NCBI GenBank assembly: GCA_903845125.1
Contig: CAIMWS010000502.1
Location: 1 to 49,589, forward strand
From: an uncultured Verrucomicrobiota bacterium
GTDB taxonomy: Bacteria > Verrucomicrobiota > Verrucomicrobiia > Limisphaerales > UBA1319
Direction of reading: 5' to 3'
Length of the DNA: 49,589 nt
Shown: piece after piece, positions 8,607 through 18,091 of the stretch
Layout of the letters: each line of letters opens with the position of its first letter
Position numbering within the stretch: position 1 is the first letter of the stretch
Translations under genes and position numbers: made by a program
Notes under the pieces: model-generated
Database searches by the model: none
Told to the model about the DNA's origin: nothing
Seen by the model: the letters and a program-made list of their open reading frames with translations, nothing else

Positions 8607-8635
8607 TCCACGAAGCGACGAAAAGTAACTGAACC

Positions 8636-10669
8636 ATGAAATTTTCCCTGCTGAATCCCATGAAAACTCACACCCAATTATTAGTCCTCGGCTTGAGCCT
8701 GTTGGCCACCACCAGCCCGCTGGTGGGAGATGTGGAACAAAGCGTCAGCCAGTTGATCCCCAACCTGGCCGCCGAAAAAGTGGAGGACCGCTACCAGCAC
8801 CAGATGGAACTCCAACAACTGGCCGCCCATGCCTCGCGCCCGGGCGCCGAAGCAGAACGCCTGGAGATGGCCAAAATCCTGGCCGCCAAGGCCACGGATG
8901 CCTCCGTGCCGCAGCCGGCCCGCGTGTGGCTCGTGCGCCAGTTGGAGTACATCGGCGCGGCGGAAGCGGTTCCCGCTCTCACCAAGTTGCTGGGAGACAA
9001 AGATGCCGAGTTGCGCGAGTGCGCCCGGCGCGCCTTGGAAAAAAACTCCTCTCCGGGTGCGGGCGCCAGCCTGCTGGCAGCCTTGCAAGCGGGCGGTGAA
9101 CCCGCCTGGAAAATAGGCCTCATCAACTCGCTGGGCGAACGCCAGGATGCCGCCGCCATCGGCCTGCTGAAGACCCACCTGGCGGAGGCCGCCACTGCCC
9201 GCGTGGCAGCTGAGGCACTGGCAAAAATCGCCAAACCCGCTGCCATTGAGGCGCTGTGGGCCGCCAACCCAGCCCAGCCGGACGCCTTGATTGAGGCGGC
9301 CAACCGCTTGCTCGCCCAGCGCGACGCCCCCGCTGCCCGGGCCATTTATGCCCGGATTCAGAGCGGAAAATTCCCCGAGGCGACTCGCGCCGCCGCGCTC
9401 GCGGGCCTGGCCAAAGCCGATCCGAAATCGGGCGCCAAACTGATCCAGGAGGCGCTGCTCGGCGCCGAACCCCGGCTGCAAAACGTGGCGGTGCAATTAT
9501 CCGCCCCCGTCTTTGGCAGAAATCTCACCAAGGCCATGCTCCCCCTGTTCCCCAAAATGTCGCCCAGCGTTAAAGCGCAGGTGCTGGGCCTGCTCGACGA
9601 CAGCGCAGAAAAACCGGTTTTAAACGCCGCGAAAGATCCGGATGAAAACGTCCGGGTGGCTGCGCTGCAAGCCTTGGGGCGGATGGGTGGCGCGGCCGGA
9701 GTACCGGTGTTGATCGAGGCCGCGGCCGGCAAAGCCCGGGCCGAAAAAACGGCGGCCGAAGCCGCCCTGGTCCAAACCACGAATGCCCGCGCCCTGGCTG
9801 CCCTGGCCACCCAAGTGGAGCAAGGCCAGCCGGAATGGCGGGTGGCGGCCATCCGGGCCATGACGGCCCGCCGCCAGACCTCCACCCTGCCCGCATTGGT
9901 GAAGGCCTGTGCTGACTCCAACCTGGCCGTCAGCCAGGCCGCCCTGGCCGCAGTGGCCCAGATGGGCTCCGATGCAGAGCTGGAACCCCTGGCGCGCCTG
10001 GCCTTGAAGGCCAGCAGCAAGGAAACCTGCGCGGCGGTGGAAGATGTGGCGGCACGCGTGACGGACAAGGCGGCTGGCGCTCGAAAGCTGCTCGCCTTGA
10101 CTCAATCCGCCGAAAAGACTAAAGCGGCCGATCTCATGGGCGCATTAAGCCTCCTGGGCGGTTCTGAAGCGTTGGCGATGGTGACCGCCAACGCCTCGGG
10201 GAGTGATGCCACGCTAAAGGAAAAAGCGATCCGCGCCCTGGGTGGATGGACAGATTTCTCAGCCAGCCAGCCGCTGCTGAAGATCGTCGCGGACAGCGCC
10301 ACCGCCCAAAACCTGAAGCAATTGGCAATCCAAGGGCTGGTGACTCTCGTAAAAACCTCCGAGAACGAACCGTTGGATTCCCGCGCCAGCACGGTGCTGG
10401 CGGCATGGGCAGCGGCCAGCCGGCCGGATGAACAAAAGTCGGTCCTGTCGGCCATGGCCGAAGTGCCGCATCCCAAGGTGGTGGCCGTGCTTACCCCCTT
10501 GCTCAAGGATGAAGGCTTGAAAAACGAAGCTGCCACTGCGGGTCTCACGCTGGCCCAAGGGCTGGTGGCAAAGGATGTGGCAGCAGCCAAAGCCCTGGCC
10601 CAAACGATCAAGGACTTAAACGTGTCCCGTGATCTCAACCGCAAAGCGGACGCAGTGCTGCGGAAATAA
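8636..10669 (+). CDS. secreted HEAT-repeat protein
   Basis: 677 residues. An N-terminal signal peptide (QLLVLGLSLLATTSPLVGD) leads into an almost entirely helical, Ala/Leu-rich chain of HEAT-like repeats, clearest at VPALTKLLGDKDAELRECARRALEKN and VLNAAKDPDENVRVAALQALGRMG. Such solenoids act as protein-interaction scaffolds; in this phylum they often sit beside ThuA, Gfo/Idh or DUF1080 proteins. No catalytic motif is seen. A second ATG at 8660 (MKTHTQLL) would give a more standard signal peptide. It is followed 11 nt later by a large hairpin that probably ends or protects the transcript. Confidence 0.88.
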   Translation: MKFSLLNPMKTHTQLLVLGLSLLATTSPLVGDVEQSVSQLIPNLAAEKVEDRYQHQMELQQLAAHASRPGAEAERLEMAKILAAKATDASVPQPARVWLVRQLEYIGAAEAVPALTKLLGDKDAELRECARRALEKNSSPGAGASLLAALQAGGEPAWKIGLINSLGERQDAAAIGLLKTHLAEAATARVAAEALAKIAKPAAIEALWAANPAQPDALIEAANRLLAQRDAPAARAIYARIQSGKFPEATRAAALAGLAKADPKSGAKLIQEALLGAEPRLQNVAVQLSAPVFGRNLTKAMLPLFPKMSPSVKAQVLGLLDDSAEKPVLNAAKDPDENVRVAALQALGRMGGAAGVPVLIEAAAGKARAEKTAAEAALVQTTNARALAALATQVEQGQPEWRVAAIRAMTARRQTSTLPALVKACADSNLAVSQAALAAVAQMGSDAELEPLARLALKASSKETCAAVEDVAARVTDKAAGARKLLALTQSAEKTKAADLMGALSLLGGSEALAMVTANASGSDATLKEKAIRALGGWTDFSASQPLLKIVADSATAQNLKQLAIQGLVTLVKTSENEPLDSRASTVLAAWAAASRPDEQKSVLSAMAEVPHPKVVAVLTPLLKDEGLKNEAATAGLTLAQGLVAKDVAAAKALAQTIKDLNVSRDLNRKADAVLRK

Positions 10670-10680
10670 TGTTGGGATGA

Positions 10681-10722
10681 CCATGCAACTGGCGGCGGCA
10701 GACTGCCGCCCCAGTTGCATGG
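10681..10722. repeat. near-perfect 42-nt inverted repeat after the HEAT gene
   Basis: The left arm 10681-10701 and right arm 10703-10722 are complementary over 20 bp with one bulged C, leaving essentially no loop. The arms begin CCATGCAACTGG and end CCAGTTGCATGG. It lies 11 nt after the HEAT stop codon. No T-run follows, so it is not a classical intrinsic terminator; it may be a transcript-end hairpin, a REP-like extragenic palindrome or a remnant of a small palindromic element. Confidence 0.8.
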
Positions 10723-10817
10723 TGGAAATCAAGTTTGCGTCGCGAAGCAGCCCCGGAATAGTTTGGTTGTTTTCCATTCCCATCCCCGCCTCCAGGAAAA
10801 ACAGCAAATCATCTGGA

Positions 10818-11318
10818 TCAGCAACTGAGACCGAGTTCTGTCGAAAGCGAGATTCCAGCCGGAGCGCCTGGCTGGAAGCCGACGTCGGGACGCAAATCCC
10901 CGGCTTGGCGGGCCTTTTTACTGATGTAAGAAACCAGCAGGCCGATATCCACCGGTTCCGTTTTCAACTCAGCGCGCAACCGCTCGATCTCTTTATACAG
11001 ATTTGAATCATCTTCTCTTTGCTGGTATATCGTGGGATTAAAGGAAACCTGGTCTGGGGCCTTATACGCATGGGCATGGGAATTCCATGAAAATTCGTTT
11101 GACCGCCGGTTTTCAATGGCGCCCAGAAAAACGTCCAAAATCCGCATGGTAGCGATTTGCGAATTGAGCTTGCCAATTTCTGCCTGGACATTCCCGGGCA
11201 AACCCTCAGGGGAATAATAACCGCACAAACTGATAACCAGGTTCGCCTTTTTGATGGGCGGTGGAGAGAATTCGTCAAAAAGAACCTCCCTCAATGCGAG
11301 TTCAATATCCTCTTTCAT
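10818..11318 (-). CDS. hypothetical protein with a GGGGAGAG ribosome binding site
   Basis: 166 residues, no family recognised. The chain is soluble with amphipathic stretches (EDIELALREVLFDEF, IGKLNSQIATMRILDVFLGAIENR) and a predicted coiled-coil-like segment LYKEIERLRAELKTEP; no signal peptide. A purine-rich GGGGAGAG lies 7 nt before the ATG, which supports a genuine start and contrasts with the leaderless starts nearby. It is isolated between a hairpin downstream and a 600-bp gene-free stretch upstream. Coding confidence is moderate and rests on composition and this site. Confidence 0.55.
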   Translation of the reverse strand: MKEDIELALREVLFDEFSPPPIKKANLVISLCGYYSPEGLPGNVQAEIGKLNSQIATMRILDVFLGAIENRRSNEFSWNSHAHAYKAPDQVSFNPTIYQQREDDSNLYKEIERLRAELKTEPVDIGLLVSYISKKARQAGDLRPDVGFQPGAPAGISLSTELGLSC

Positions 11319-11944
11319 GAGATCGCTCTCCCCTGCCCCACAATTGAGCGTAGCCAGCCTCGGGTACCACCGTCATCCCTGCACGCTGCGGGCCGAAACC
11401 GATTTCCGGAATATTAGAATTCAACCAACTCGAATTCATTCCCCGGATCGGAATCCTTGAGATAATAGATGCAAGCGCACGCATTCAGTAACTGCCTCAG
11501 TGATTGGTTATTGCCAATCATTCTCATGGATTTCGCCGCGCGAGTCAAAAGTTTTTTCAAAAGAAAAAAACTTTCCTCCGAGCAAAGGACTGGACCTCAC
11601 CGGACCGGGAATTATCGTGGTAAACATCCTACCAAGGCGCTGATTGGCAAATAGCCAGGAACACCGCCGAAACCATGCTGGATCCGTGCCAGGCAGGGCT
11701 GTCTCATGGGGGGGGCGCACCATCGGCCAGGGCCAATGGGTGCGCAAGCCAAACCATTTATACCCCCGATTTTTCGCGAAACGAGCAGCGATTGGCGGGC
11801 AACCCTTGAACAATTCTGCAAAAAGTGAAAGACGCCGGTCTTTCACAAAAAGAACCCGCAGCACCGCTGAGCCAAATGCATTGGCAGGCTGTGCAACTCA
11901 GGCCGTGGGCGGAACCACGGCCTGGCTCGTTGACCGCCAAAGGC
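11319..11944. other. gene-free stretch with two hairpins
   Basis: No convincing gene here; frames of 60-118 codons exist on both strands but have Arg/Pro/Trp-rich translations typical of shadow frames. Two inverted repeats are visible: an A/T-rich one at 11548-11574 (AAAGTTTTTTC pairing with GAAAAAAACTTT, one bulge) and a GC-rich one at 11899-11924 next to the M16 peptidase stop. It may contain degraded sequence, but I cannot identify its origin. Confidence 0.5.
11899..11924 (-). terminator. hairpin downstream of the M16 peptidase gene
   Basis: Perfect 10-bp inverted repeat, CAGGCCGTGG (11899-11908) and CCACGGCCTG (11915-11924), with a 6-nt loop, 20 nt beyond the stop of the minus-strand M16 gene. 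No T-run follows on the minus strand, so it would be an atypical terminator or a 3' stabilising stem. Confidence 0.45.
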
Positions 11945-14689
11945 CTATTGGCCCAGGCGTTTTCCATCGGCGTCGAGGATGATAACTTCGCCCAGTTTCG
12001 ACTCGCGCAGGGAAGCTTCCACTTTGGCTCGGTCTCCAATCACCAACCAAGTGAATTGGCCGGGCCGCAGGAGGTGCGGCGCGGCCTGAGTTAGCACGGG
12101 CCGGGTAAGCTGCCGGACCTTTTCCGGGTAAGTTTGGTAATAGTCCTCCGGCAGGCCATACCGGACGAGTTCGCTTATCGCCCCCGCTACACGGCTCATG
12201 GTTTCCCAGGAACCGGGCAGCTTGAGGGTCTGGCTGGTGATGGCTTTTTCCAGTTCGGCCTCGGTCACTGGCTGATCGCCCAGGATGCCACGCATTTCCT
12301 TGGTCATCTCGACCAGTGATTCACGTGTTTTATCGCTTTGCACCGGGGCGTAGCAAATAAAGGAACGCGGTCCTTTGGCCCCGGAGATCGCGGTCTTGGC
12401 TCCATACGTCCAGTGCTTGTCTTCACGCAGGTTCATATTGATGCGCGAAGTGAACGTGCCCCCCAGGAGGAAATTCACCGTTTCCAGGGCGATTTCCTCG
12501 TCATTCACCTTGGGGGGGGCCAGATTGGCGCCGTAAATCACCGACTGCTGTGCGCCCGGACGGTCCACGAGGTAAATCGTCGTTTGCGCCGGAGGTTCCA
12601 CTTTGGCGAGGACTTTTTTAGGTGTTTCTCCGGGCTGCCAGTCCTGGAACAAGCGCTCGATCTTGGGCTTGATCTGTTCCAGGGTGGCATCTCCCACAAT
12701 GATCAAGGTGGCATTCCGCGGATTGAACCAGGTTTGGTGGAATTTTCGCAGTTCGGCGACGGTCAGTTTGGCCACGCTGGCCTCGGTCCCCGAGCCACTG
12801 GCGGGATTGCCATAGGCGTGATTTCTGCCGTAAAGAAGCTGCGGGTAAATCCGCTGCGCCAGGCTCATCGGTTCCGCTTTCTCCCGTTGAATACTCGCCA
12901 GGCGTTGCCGCTGCAAGCGCTTGAAATCCGCCTCCGGAAAGGCTGGGTGCAGGATCACATCGGCGAAAATCTCCAGCGAGGCGTCCAGGTTGGCGTTAAG
13001 GGTGGATAGATGGACGCTGGCCGTGTCGAGATCGCACCCACACTGGAGGCCGGCGCCGAGCAAATCCAATTCATCGCTGATCTGCAGGGAAGTCCGTTTC
13101 TGGGTGCCTTCCTCGAGCATGTCCATAGCCAGGCGGGCGGTGCCCGGCACGGCGAATTGATCCGCCGCGAATCCGGCATCCAGCACCAGGTTGAACTGGA
13201 CCACCGGGATCGAGTGGCGCTCCGCCAGGATGATTTTCAACCCGTTGTCCAGGGTGGTGCGCCGCAATTCGGGGAAGCGCGCCTCCGGCTTCAACACCGG
13301 CACCGGCAGGTGGGAACGATCCACTGCGCTTTTCGCCGTGGTGAATTTGGGGAACGGCTGCACTTCCAGGATATATACCCCATCGGAAAGCCATTTGCGG
13401 GCGGCTTCCTGCACGTTCTTCGCGGTGGCTTCCCGCAGGTTTTTCAGTTCGGTTTTATGGAAATCAGGCTGGCCTAGAAAATTTTGGTTCATGGCCAGCA
13501 GGTCCGATTTACCCCCAAAACCGCCAATTCGTTCCACCCCGCGGATGAATTCCGCGGCAGCTTGCGTTTTCAAGCGGCGCAGCTCCATTTCCGTGGGGCC
13601 TTCGGCAAGGAAACGAGCCACCTCCTCATCGATGGCTTTTTCGATCTTCGCCAAACCTTCACCCGGCCGCGCGGCGGCGGTGATTGTAAACTGCCCGGCG
13701 ATCTCGCGGTTGTGGGCCGACGCGGACACGCTGGTCGCCAGCTGGTCATCATATACCAGGCGTTTGTAAAGCCGCGACGTTTTCCCGCCCGCCAGCACAC
13801 CGGCGGCCAAGTCCAGGTATTGAGCCTCCAGATCGCCATATTGCGGAATATTCCAAACCTTGTAGAGGCGTGCCTGCGGCACCCGGTCCTGCGCCACCTG
13901 GCGCTGCACCCCGGTGCGCTGGGCAATCCAAGCCTTGTGCCGCGCCACCGGGGGGCCGGAGGGGATATCGCCAAAGTAGGTTTTCACCTTTTCCAGGACA
14001 GCCTTGGCCTCCACATCTCCAGCCACCACCAAGGTGGCATTGCCGGCGCCGTAATAAGCGCGAAACCAGTCTTTCACATCCTCCAGCGAAGCGGCATTCA
14101 AGTCCTCCATGGAGCCGATCACCCGCCACGAATACGGATGTCCGGCCGGCCAGGTATTTTTCGTGATCAGCTCATAGGCGATCGCATAGGGCTGATTCTC
14201 GCCCTGGCGTTTTTCGTTTTGCACCACGCCCCGCTGCTCGTCCAGCTTGGCCTGGCTGATGGCACCCAGCAGGTGCCCCATGCGGTCGCTTTCCATCCAT
14301 AGCAGGAAATCCAGTGCGTCCTTGGGGGCGTTCTCAAAATAATTGGTGCGGTCCTCACTCGTCGTGCCGTTCAAATCCGTGGCCCCCACTTTGTCCATCG
14401 CCTTGAAATAATCGTCGTTAAAATTCTCACTGCCGTTGAACATCAAATGTTCAAACAGGTGGGCAAAGCCGGTTTTGCCGGGCCTTTCGTTTTTGGAGCC
14501 TACGTGATACCAGATATTCACCGCCACAATCGGGGCTTTATGGTCCTCGTGGACAATCAGCGTCAAACCGTTGTCTAAAATGAAACGGGTGTATTGAATA
14601 TCGATGTCCGGGATCGGCGAAGGATCAGCCGCCCAACCGGCGTGTCCGGCCATTAATCCCATCACCACCGCAAGAATTTTGGTGCGCAT
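11945..14689 (-). CDS. secreted two-domain M16 zinc peptidase
   Basis: 914 residues with signal peptide MRTKILAVVMGLMAGHAGWA. The first M16 unit carries the inverted zinc motif HLFEH at residues 77-81, in the sequence KTGFAHLFEHLMFNGS, and further on the expected downstream acidic segment. The second unit starts near LRRTTLDNGLKIILAERHSIPVV; it keeps the fold pattern but lacks HxxEH, so it is the inactive partner that closes the clamshell, as in PqqL/insulinase-like proteins. Probable role is periplasmic peptide degradation. The frame is open upstream to 14779, but ATG 14689 starts the signal peptide and has a promoter placed for it at 14696-14724. The ABC cassette upstream is 184 bp away, so it is likely transcribed separately. 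Confidence 0.93.
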   Translation of the reverse strand: MRTKILAVVMGLMAGHAGWAADPSPIPDIDIQYTRFILDNGLTLIVHEDHKAPIVAVNIWYHVGSKNERPGKTGFAHLFEHLMFNGSENFNDDYFKAMDKVGATDLNGTTSEDRTNYFENAPKDALDFLLWMESDRMGHLLGAISQAKLDEQRGVVQNEKRQGENQPYAIAYELITKNTWPAGHPYSWRVIGSMEDLNAASLEDVKDWFRAYYGAGNATLVVAGDVEAKAVLEKVKTYFGDIPSGPPVARHKAWIAQRTGVQRQVAQDRVPQARLYKVWNIPQYGDLEAQYLDLAAGVLAGGKTSRLYKRLVYDDQLATSVSASAHNREIAGQFTITAAARPGEGLAKIEKAIDEEVARFLAEGPTEMELRRLKTQAAAEFIRGVERIGGFGGKSDLLAMNQNFLGQPDFHKTELKNLREATAKNVQEAARKWLSDGVYILEVQPFPKFTTAKSAVDRSHLPVPVLKPEARFPELRRTTLDNGLKIILAERHSIPVVQFNLVLDAGFAADQFAVPGTARLAMDMLEEGTQKRTSLQISDELDLLGAGLQCGCDLDTASVHLSTLNANLDASLEIFADVILHPAFPEADFKRLQRQRLASIQREKAEPMSLAQRIYPQLLYGRNHAYGNPASGSGTEASVAKLTVAELRKFHQTWFNPRNATLIIVGDATLEQIKPKIERLFQDWQPGETPKKVLAKVEPPAQTTIYLVDRPGAQQSVIYGANLAPPKVNDEEIALETVNFLLGGTFTSRINMNLREDKHWTYGAKTAISGAKGPRSFICYAPVQSDKTRESLVEMTKEMRGILGDQPVTEAELEKAITSQTLKLPGSWETMSRVAGAISELVRYGLPEDYYQTYPEKVRQLTRPVLTQAAPHLLRPGQFTWLVIGDRAKVEASLRESKLGEVIILDADGKRLGQ

Positions 14690-14695
14690 GTTCAG

Positions 14696-14724
14696 ATTTT
14701 GAAGAAAAAATCGGTCCCGCACAA
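14696..14724 (-). promoter_or_regulatory. promoter of the M16 peptidase gene
   Basis: Minus strand TTGTGC (14719-14724), 17 nt, CAAAAT (14696-14701), then 6 nt to ATG 14689. No Shine-Dalgarno is present, consistent with leaderless initiation. Confidence 0.6.
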
Positions 14725-14873
14725 CCGATTTATGCAATGGCGGACAAAAGCAGAATGATGCCCCCCCGAAAGCATTCATAGCACGCGGTGAGCGCCAAAA
14801 AAACCTGGGGGTCTAGAAAGCCATCTGGCGTCCTCCACAAGCTACGGAATTGGCACTTCCCATTGGCGCAAGA

Positions 14874-15551
14874 TCAGCTGCCCGCCATTTGGCCATCAAC
14901 GAGCTGGAGAACCCGCGGAGCGCGGGCGGCTATTTTGGGGTCGTGGGTGGCGATGAGCAACGTGGCATTTCTTTCCTGCCGTAATGCACAAAGCAAATCG
15001 ATGATGCTTTCCCCGGTGTGCGAATCAAGGTTGCCGGTGGGTTCATCAGCCAATATCAGTGCGGGCTCATTGACCAGCGCCCGAGCAAGGGCCACACGCT
15101 GTTGTTCGCCTCCGGACAATTCCGAAGGCAGGTGGTCAAGGCGATCGGCCAAACCCACCTGGCACAGAAGCGCCCGGGCTTTTTGCTCAGCCAAGGCGGG
15201 TGGTTGGCGCAGGATCCGGGCTGAAAGGGCCACATTCTCCAAAGCGTCCAATTCCGGGAACAAATGATAGGCCTGGAAAATAAAACCGACGTGGCGGTTC
15301 CGGAACTGGGATAGGGCCGAGTCCTTCAACTGGGATAAATCGTCCCCCGCCACGCAAATCCGGCCCGCATTGGGCGTATCGAGGCCGCCGATCAAATGCA
15401 GCAGCGTGCTCTTGCCAGCGCCAGAGGCGCCGCACAAAGCCACGAACTCGCCCGCTTCCACCTGGAAGCTGAGATCCTTGAGGACTTCAATCTGCCGCCG
15501 GCCGATTTGAAAGCTCCGGGAGACATTCTCAATGGTGATTAACTTATTCAT
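14874..15551 (-). CDS. lolD: LolD-type ABC transporter ATP-binding protein
   Basis: 225 residues from ATG 15551 (MNKLITIENVSRSF). Complete ATPase motifs: Walker A GASGAGKST, Q-loop VGFIFQAYHLFPELDALENV, signature LSGGEQQRVALARAL, Walker B ALILADEPTGNLD and H-loop LLIATHD. The sequence pattern belongs to the MacB/LolD/FtsE group that powers lipoprotein release or substrate extrusion across the outer envelope. Its start overlaps the stop of the permease gene by 8 bp, so the two are translationally coupled and form one transporter. The frame continues 12 codons upstream, but those lie inside the permease. Confidence 0.9.
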   Translation of the reverse strand: MNKLITIENVSRSFQIGRRQIEVLKDLSFQVEAGEFVALCGASGAGKSTLLHLIGGLDTPNAGRICVAGDDLSQLKDSALSQFRNRHVGFIFQAYHLFPELDALENVALSARILRQPPALAEQKARALLCQVGLADRLDHLPSELSGGEQQRVALARALVNEPALILADEPTGNLDSHTGESIIDLLCALRQERNATLLIATHDPKIAARAPRVLQLVDGQMAGS

Positions 15552-16815
15552 GGCGCAAGGCTTCCACCGGTTTGAGCCGTCCGGCATTCAACGCCGGCAG
15601 CAATCCGGCCAAGAGACAGATGACCAGCGATCCACCACAAATAATGAGTATATCGTGCGGAACAATAATGGCTGGCAGTTGGTCAAAATTGTACAAGGAA
15701 CGCGGGAACAACTCAAAGCCGGTCATGCGATTCATAAACACCAGGAATTCATTGCGATACGATAAAGCCAGCATTCCCAGCCCGAATCCCAAAACCACTC
15801 CCAGCACCCCCACAAAAAGGCTTTGCCCGAGGAATAACCACATCACCTGCCGGCTGGTCGCGCCCAAGGCTTTGAGCATGCCGATTTCGCGGGTTTTCTG
15901 CACCACGAAGGTGATCAAAGCACTGGTAATGCCAAAGGCGGCCACAATCATGATGAAAAAGAGAATGTAGAACATGACGTTTTTCTCCACCTTCAAGGCG
16001 TTGAGCATCACCGAGTTCTCCTCCATCCATGTGCGGATCGCAAACTGGTACCCCAGCACGGAGCGTAATTGATCACGCACCAACTCGGCCTGCTCGGGAT
16101 CTTTAAGCATGACCATGAGCCCATGCACATCCTCATTCAGATCATACAAGTCCTGCGCTTCCATGAGGTTGCAGATCACCAGGGAGGAATTGAATTCATA
16201 GTAGCCCACATCATAAATGCCCCGCACCACGTAATCCCCGGGCAGGATGTATTCATCCTCCTTGTTTTGCCGGCTCTCCCGCATTTTAAGCAGATTCCGG
16301 GGCGAATGGATGGCCAGGGCGTCGCCGACCTCCAGCCCCATGGATTGGGCGAAATCCTTGCCGACGAGTATGCCATTGGCCCGGACATCAAAAGTGCCGC
16401 GTAGCATGCTCTTCGGGAGGATGCTGATATTGGTTTCCAGCCGGGGATCTATGCCTCTCAGGACAGGCGCCATCACCTGGGTGCGCCCCGCGCCATTCTG
16501 AGTCTCCACCAGCACCGGGCCAAAGATATAGGGGGCCACGCCTTTGACCAAAACATTGGAGGAAATCTTGCTGATCAGCAGCTGGTAATTTGAGAGCGAC
16601 GTGCCTGGCCGGAATACTTTGAGATGCGCATTGAAGCCAAGGATCTTATCGCGCATTTGCCGGTCAAAACCGCTCATGACACTGATGACAATGATCAAAA
16701 CCGCCACGCCAAGCATCACCCCAATGATGGAGATCAGGGTGATAACCGACACATAGGTCCTTTTGGGACGTAAATATCTCAGAGCCAGAAACAGCTCAAA
16801 TGGCAGCTTCGACAT
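15544..16815 (-). CDS. LolC/LolE-type lipoprotein-releasing permease
   Basis: 423 residues: a short cytoplasmic N-terminus, one membrane segment at about 21-45 (VSVITLISIIGVMLGVAVLIIVISVMSG), a large periplasmic domain, and a C-terminal FtsX-like block with three membrane segments, including KTREIGMLKALGATSRQVMWLF and the final LLAGLLPALNAGRLKPVEALRHE. LYNFDQLPAIIVP resembles the LolC/E turn between the last segments. With the coupled LolD-like ATPase it would extract lipoproteins from the inner membrane. It has its own promoter at 16822-16850, so it can be expressed apart from the upstream permease-ATPase pair. Confidence 0.9.
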   Translation of the reverse strand: MSKLPFELFLALRYLRPKRTYVSVITLISIIGVMLGVAVLIIVISVMSGFDRQMRDKILGFNAHLKVFRPGTSLSNYQLLISKISSNVLVKGVAPYIFGPVLVETQNGAGRTQVMAPVLRGIDPRLETNISILPKSMLRGTFDVRANGILVGKDFAQSMGLEVGDALAIHSPRNLLKMRESRQNKEDEYILPGDYVVRGIYDVGYYEFNSSLVICNLMEAQDLYDLNEDVHGLMVMLKDPEQAELVRDQLRSVLGYQFAIRTWMEENSVMLNALKVEKNVMFYILFFIMIVAAFGITSALITFVVQKTREIGMLKALGATSRQVMWLFLGQSLFVGVLGVVLGFGLGMLALSYRNEFLVFMNRMTGFELFPRSLYNFDQLPAIIVPHDILIICGGSLVICLLAGLLPALNAGRLKPVEALRHE

Positions 16816-16821
16816 GCGGCC

Positions 16822-16850
16822 AAGGTAGAGATCACCCTCGGGCCAGTCAA
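16822..16850 (-). promoter_or_regulatory. promoter of the LolC/E-type permease
   Basis: Minus strand TTGACT (16845-16850), 17 nt, TACCTT (16822-16827), then 6 nt to ATG 16815. The spacing is identical to other leaderless-type promoters in the window. Confidence 0.6.
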
Positions 16851-16910
16851 TCCAGTTGGCCTAGTTTGCACGGGCTGGGATTCCAAGGTGCTCAGAGGCC
16901 GCAGGCTGCT

Positions 16911-18089
16911 TCAGCCCAGACGGAATATCTGGCGGCGCAGGCTCAGATGCTGGCCAATGAGCAAAACCAAACACAGGGCCAACATCCCCAGGGAGATCGG
17001 CTGCAAAGAAACTGGGACCATCGTATAACCAAAACGGGTGAATAAGCCGCAAATCCGGCTGGACCCCCAAGCCACCAAGGCGAAGCTGGCGATATTGAGC
17101 GACAGGAACAAAACCGCCATCAAGGCCAAATATCTTTTGGCAATGGCACCGGGATAATAGCCCAGCCAGATGAGTTTACGCAGGCGCTCCCGGTTCTGGG
17201 AGATGAGTAATTGCAGGCTGAGGGCCAACACCCAGAAGCCGAGGCCGATCACCACCGCACCTAAAATGGCCACCACCTGCAAGCCCAGGCGCAGCATCGA
17301 AATGAGCTTGGTGGTTTTGAGCTGTTCCGTGTCGTATTGGTATTTTTTGCCGGTGAAAAATTGGATCAATCCCGGGGCATCCGCGGGATTGGTCTGGATC
17401 ATCAACCGCGAGGGACGGGCCTCACCCTCGCCAAACTTGGCGTTGGCCCATTGGAGAAAACCCAGGGGCACCAGCACCGAATTGATCCGCCGGGTGAACC
17501 CGGCAATGCGGCCTTTAATTTCCAATTCCCCCCCGCGGCCTTTGAGCCGCACCTGGAAACGCAACTGGCTGACCAACTGCTCGCTGACTTGCGGCAGATT
17601 TCGGCCCTGGGCGAAACCGAAATTATACAAGGCCAGGTAATCCGGCGAAACCAGGAAAGGCACCACCTCCCCTTCCCGCCAATTCCATCCCGCTGGCTGG
17701 ACATCCAAAAAAGTGTCGGGCAGCGCCTCAAAAAAAAGATCCGTCCCCATGGCCGGCAGCAGGCTATCCCCTCCCACATAGGCGTCGGCACGGAATTGGT
17801 TGTAAAGAAACGGGCTCACAGCGCGGACGAATGGCTGGATTTTCAACTCCGCGATTTCGGCATCATTGAAAGACACCCCGGCGGCGCCGAAAAAGTTAAC
17901 CATCGGAACCGGTTTGTGGATGGTAAAATATTGGACCCCCAGCAACTCATCTTTCCGCAGCAGGTTGTGATCGACCAGGAGCCAGCACTGAAGGCCGCTG
18001 AAGAGCAGCGACCACCCCAGCCAGGCGCCCGCCAGGCCGCCCGCCAGGCGCCACCAGCCAAGACCTTGGAATAGTAATTTGCACCACAT
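16911..18089 (-). CDS. FtsX-like ABC transporter permease
   Basis: 392 residues from ATG 18089 (MWCKLLFQGLGWWRLAGG). One N-terminal membrane segment, then a periplasmic domain of about 220 residues, then three C-terminal membrane segments (near LGLQVVAILGAVVIGLGFWVLALSL, LALMAVLFLSLNIASFALVAWG and ISLGMLALCLVLLIGQHLS). This is the topology of MacB/LolC-type permeases, but sequence identity to LolC is low. The start lies 2 nt after the stop of the ATPase gene, so the pair is coupled. The upstream 28 codons of the frame are not used because they overlap that ATPase. Substrate is unknown. Confidence 0.82.
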   Translation of the reverse strand: MWCKLLFQGLGWWRLAGGLAGAWLGWSLLFSGLQCWLLVDHNLLRKDELLGVQYFTIHKPVPMVNFFGAAGVSFNDAEIAELKIQPFVRAVSPFLYNQFRADAYVGGDSLLPAMGTDLFFEALPDTFLDVQPAGWNWREGEVVPFLVSPDYLALYNFGFAQGRNLPQVSEQLVSQLRFQVRLKGRGGELEIKGRIAGFTRRINSVLVPLGFLQWANAKFGEGEARPSRLMIQTNPADAPGLIQFFTGKKYQYDTEQLKTTKLISMLRLGLQVVAILGAVVIGLGFWVLALSLQLLISQNRERLRKLIWLGYYPGAIAKRYLALMAVLFLSLNIASFALVAWGSSRICGLFTRFGYTMVPVSLQPISLGMLALCLVLLIGQHLSLRRQIFRLG

Positions 18090-18091
18090 GG

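Noticed and set aside
8681-10644. Long open frames on the minus strand across the HEAT-repeat gene
   Set aside because: They are shadows of a high-GC Ala-rich gene; translations are rich in Arg, Ala, Gly and Pro without motifs, whereas the plus frame has a signal peptide and HEAT repeats.
11508-11864. 118-codon minus frame in the 11.3-11.9 kb gap
   Set aside because: No homology recognised, Trp/Arg/Pro-rich composition, no promoter or ribosome binding site, and a poly-A/T palindrome lies inside it.
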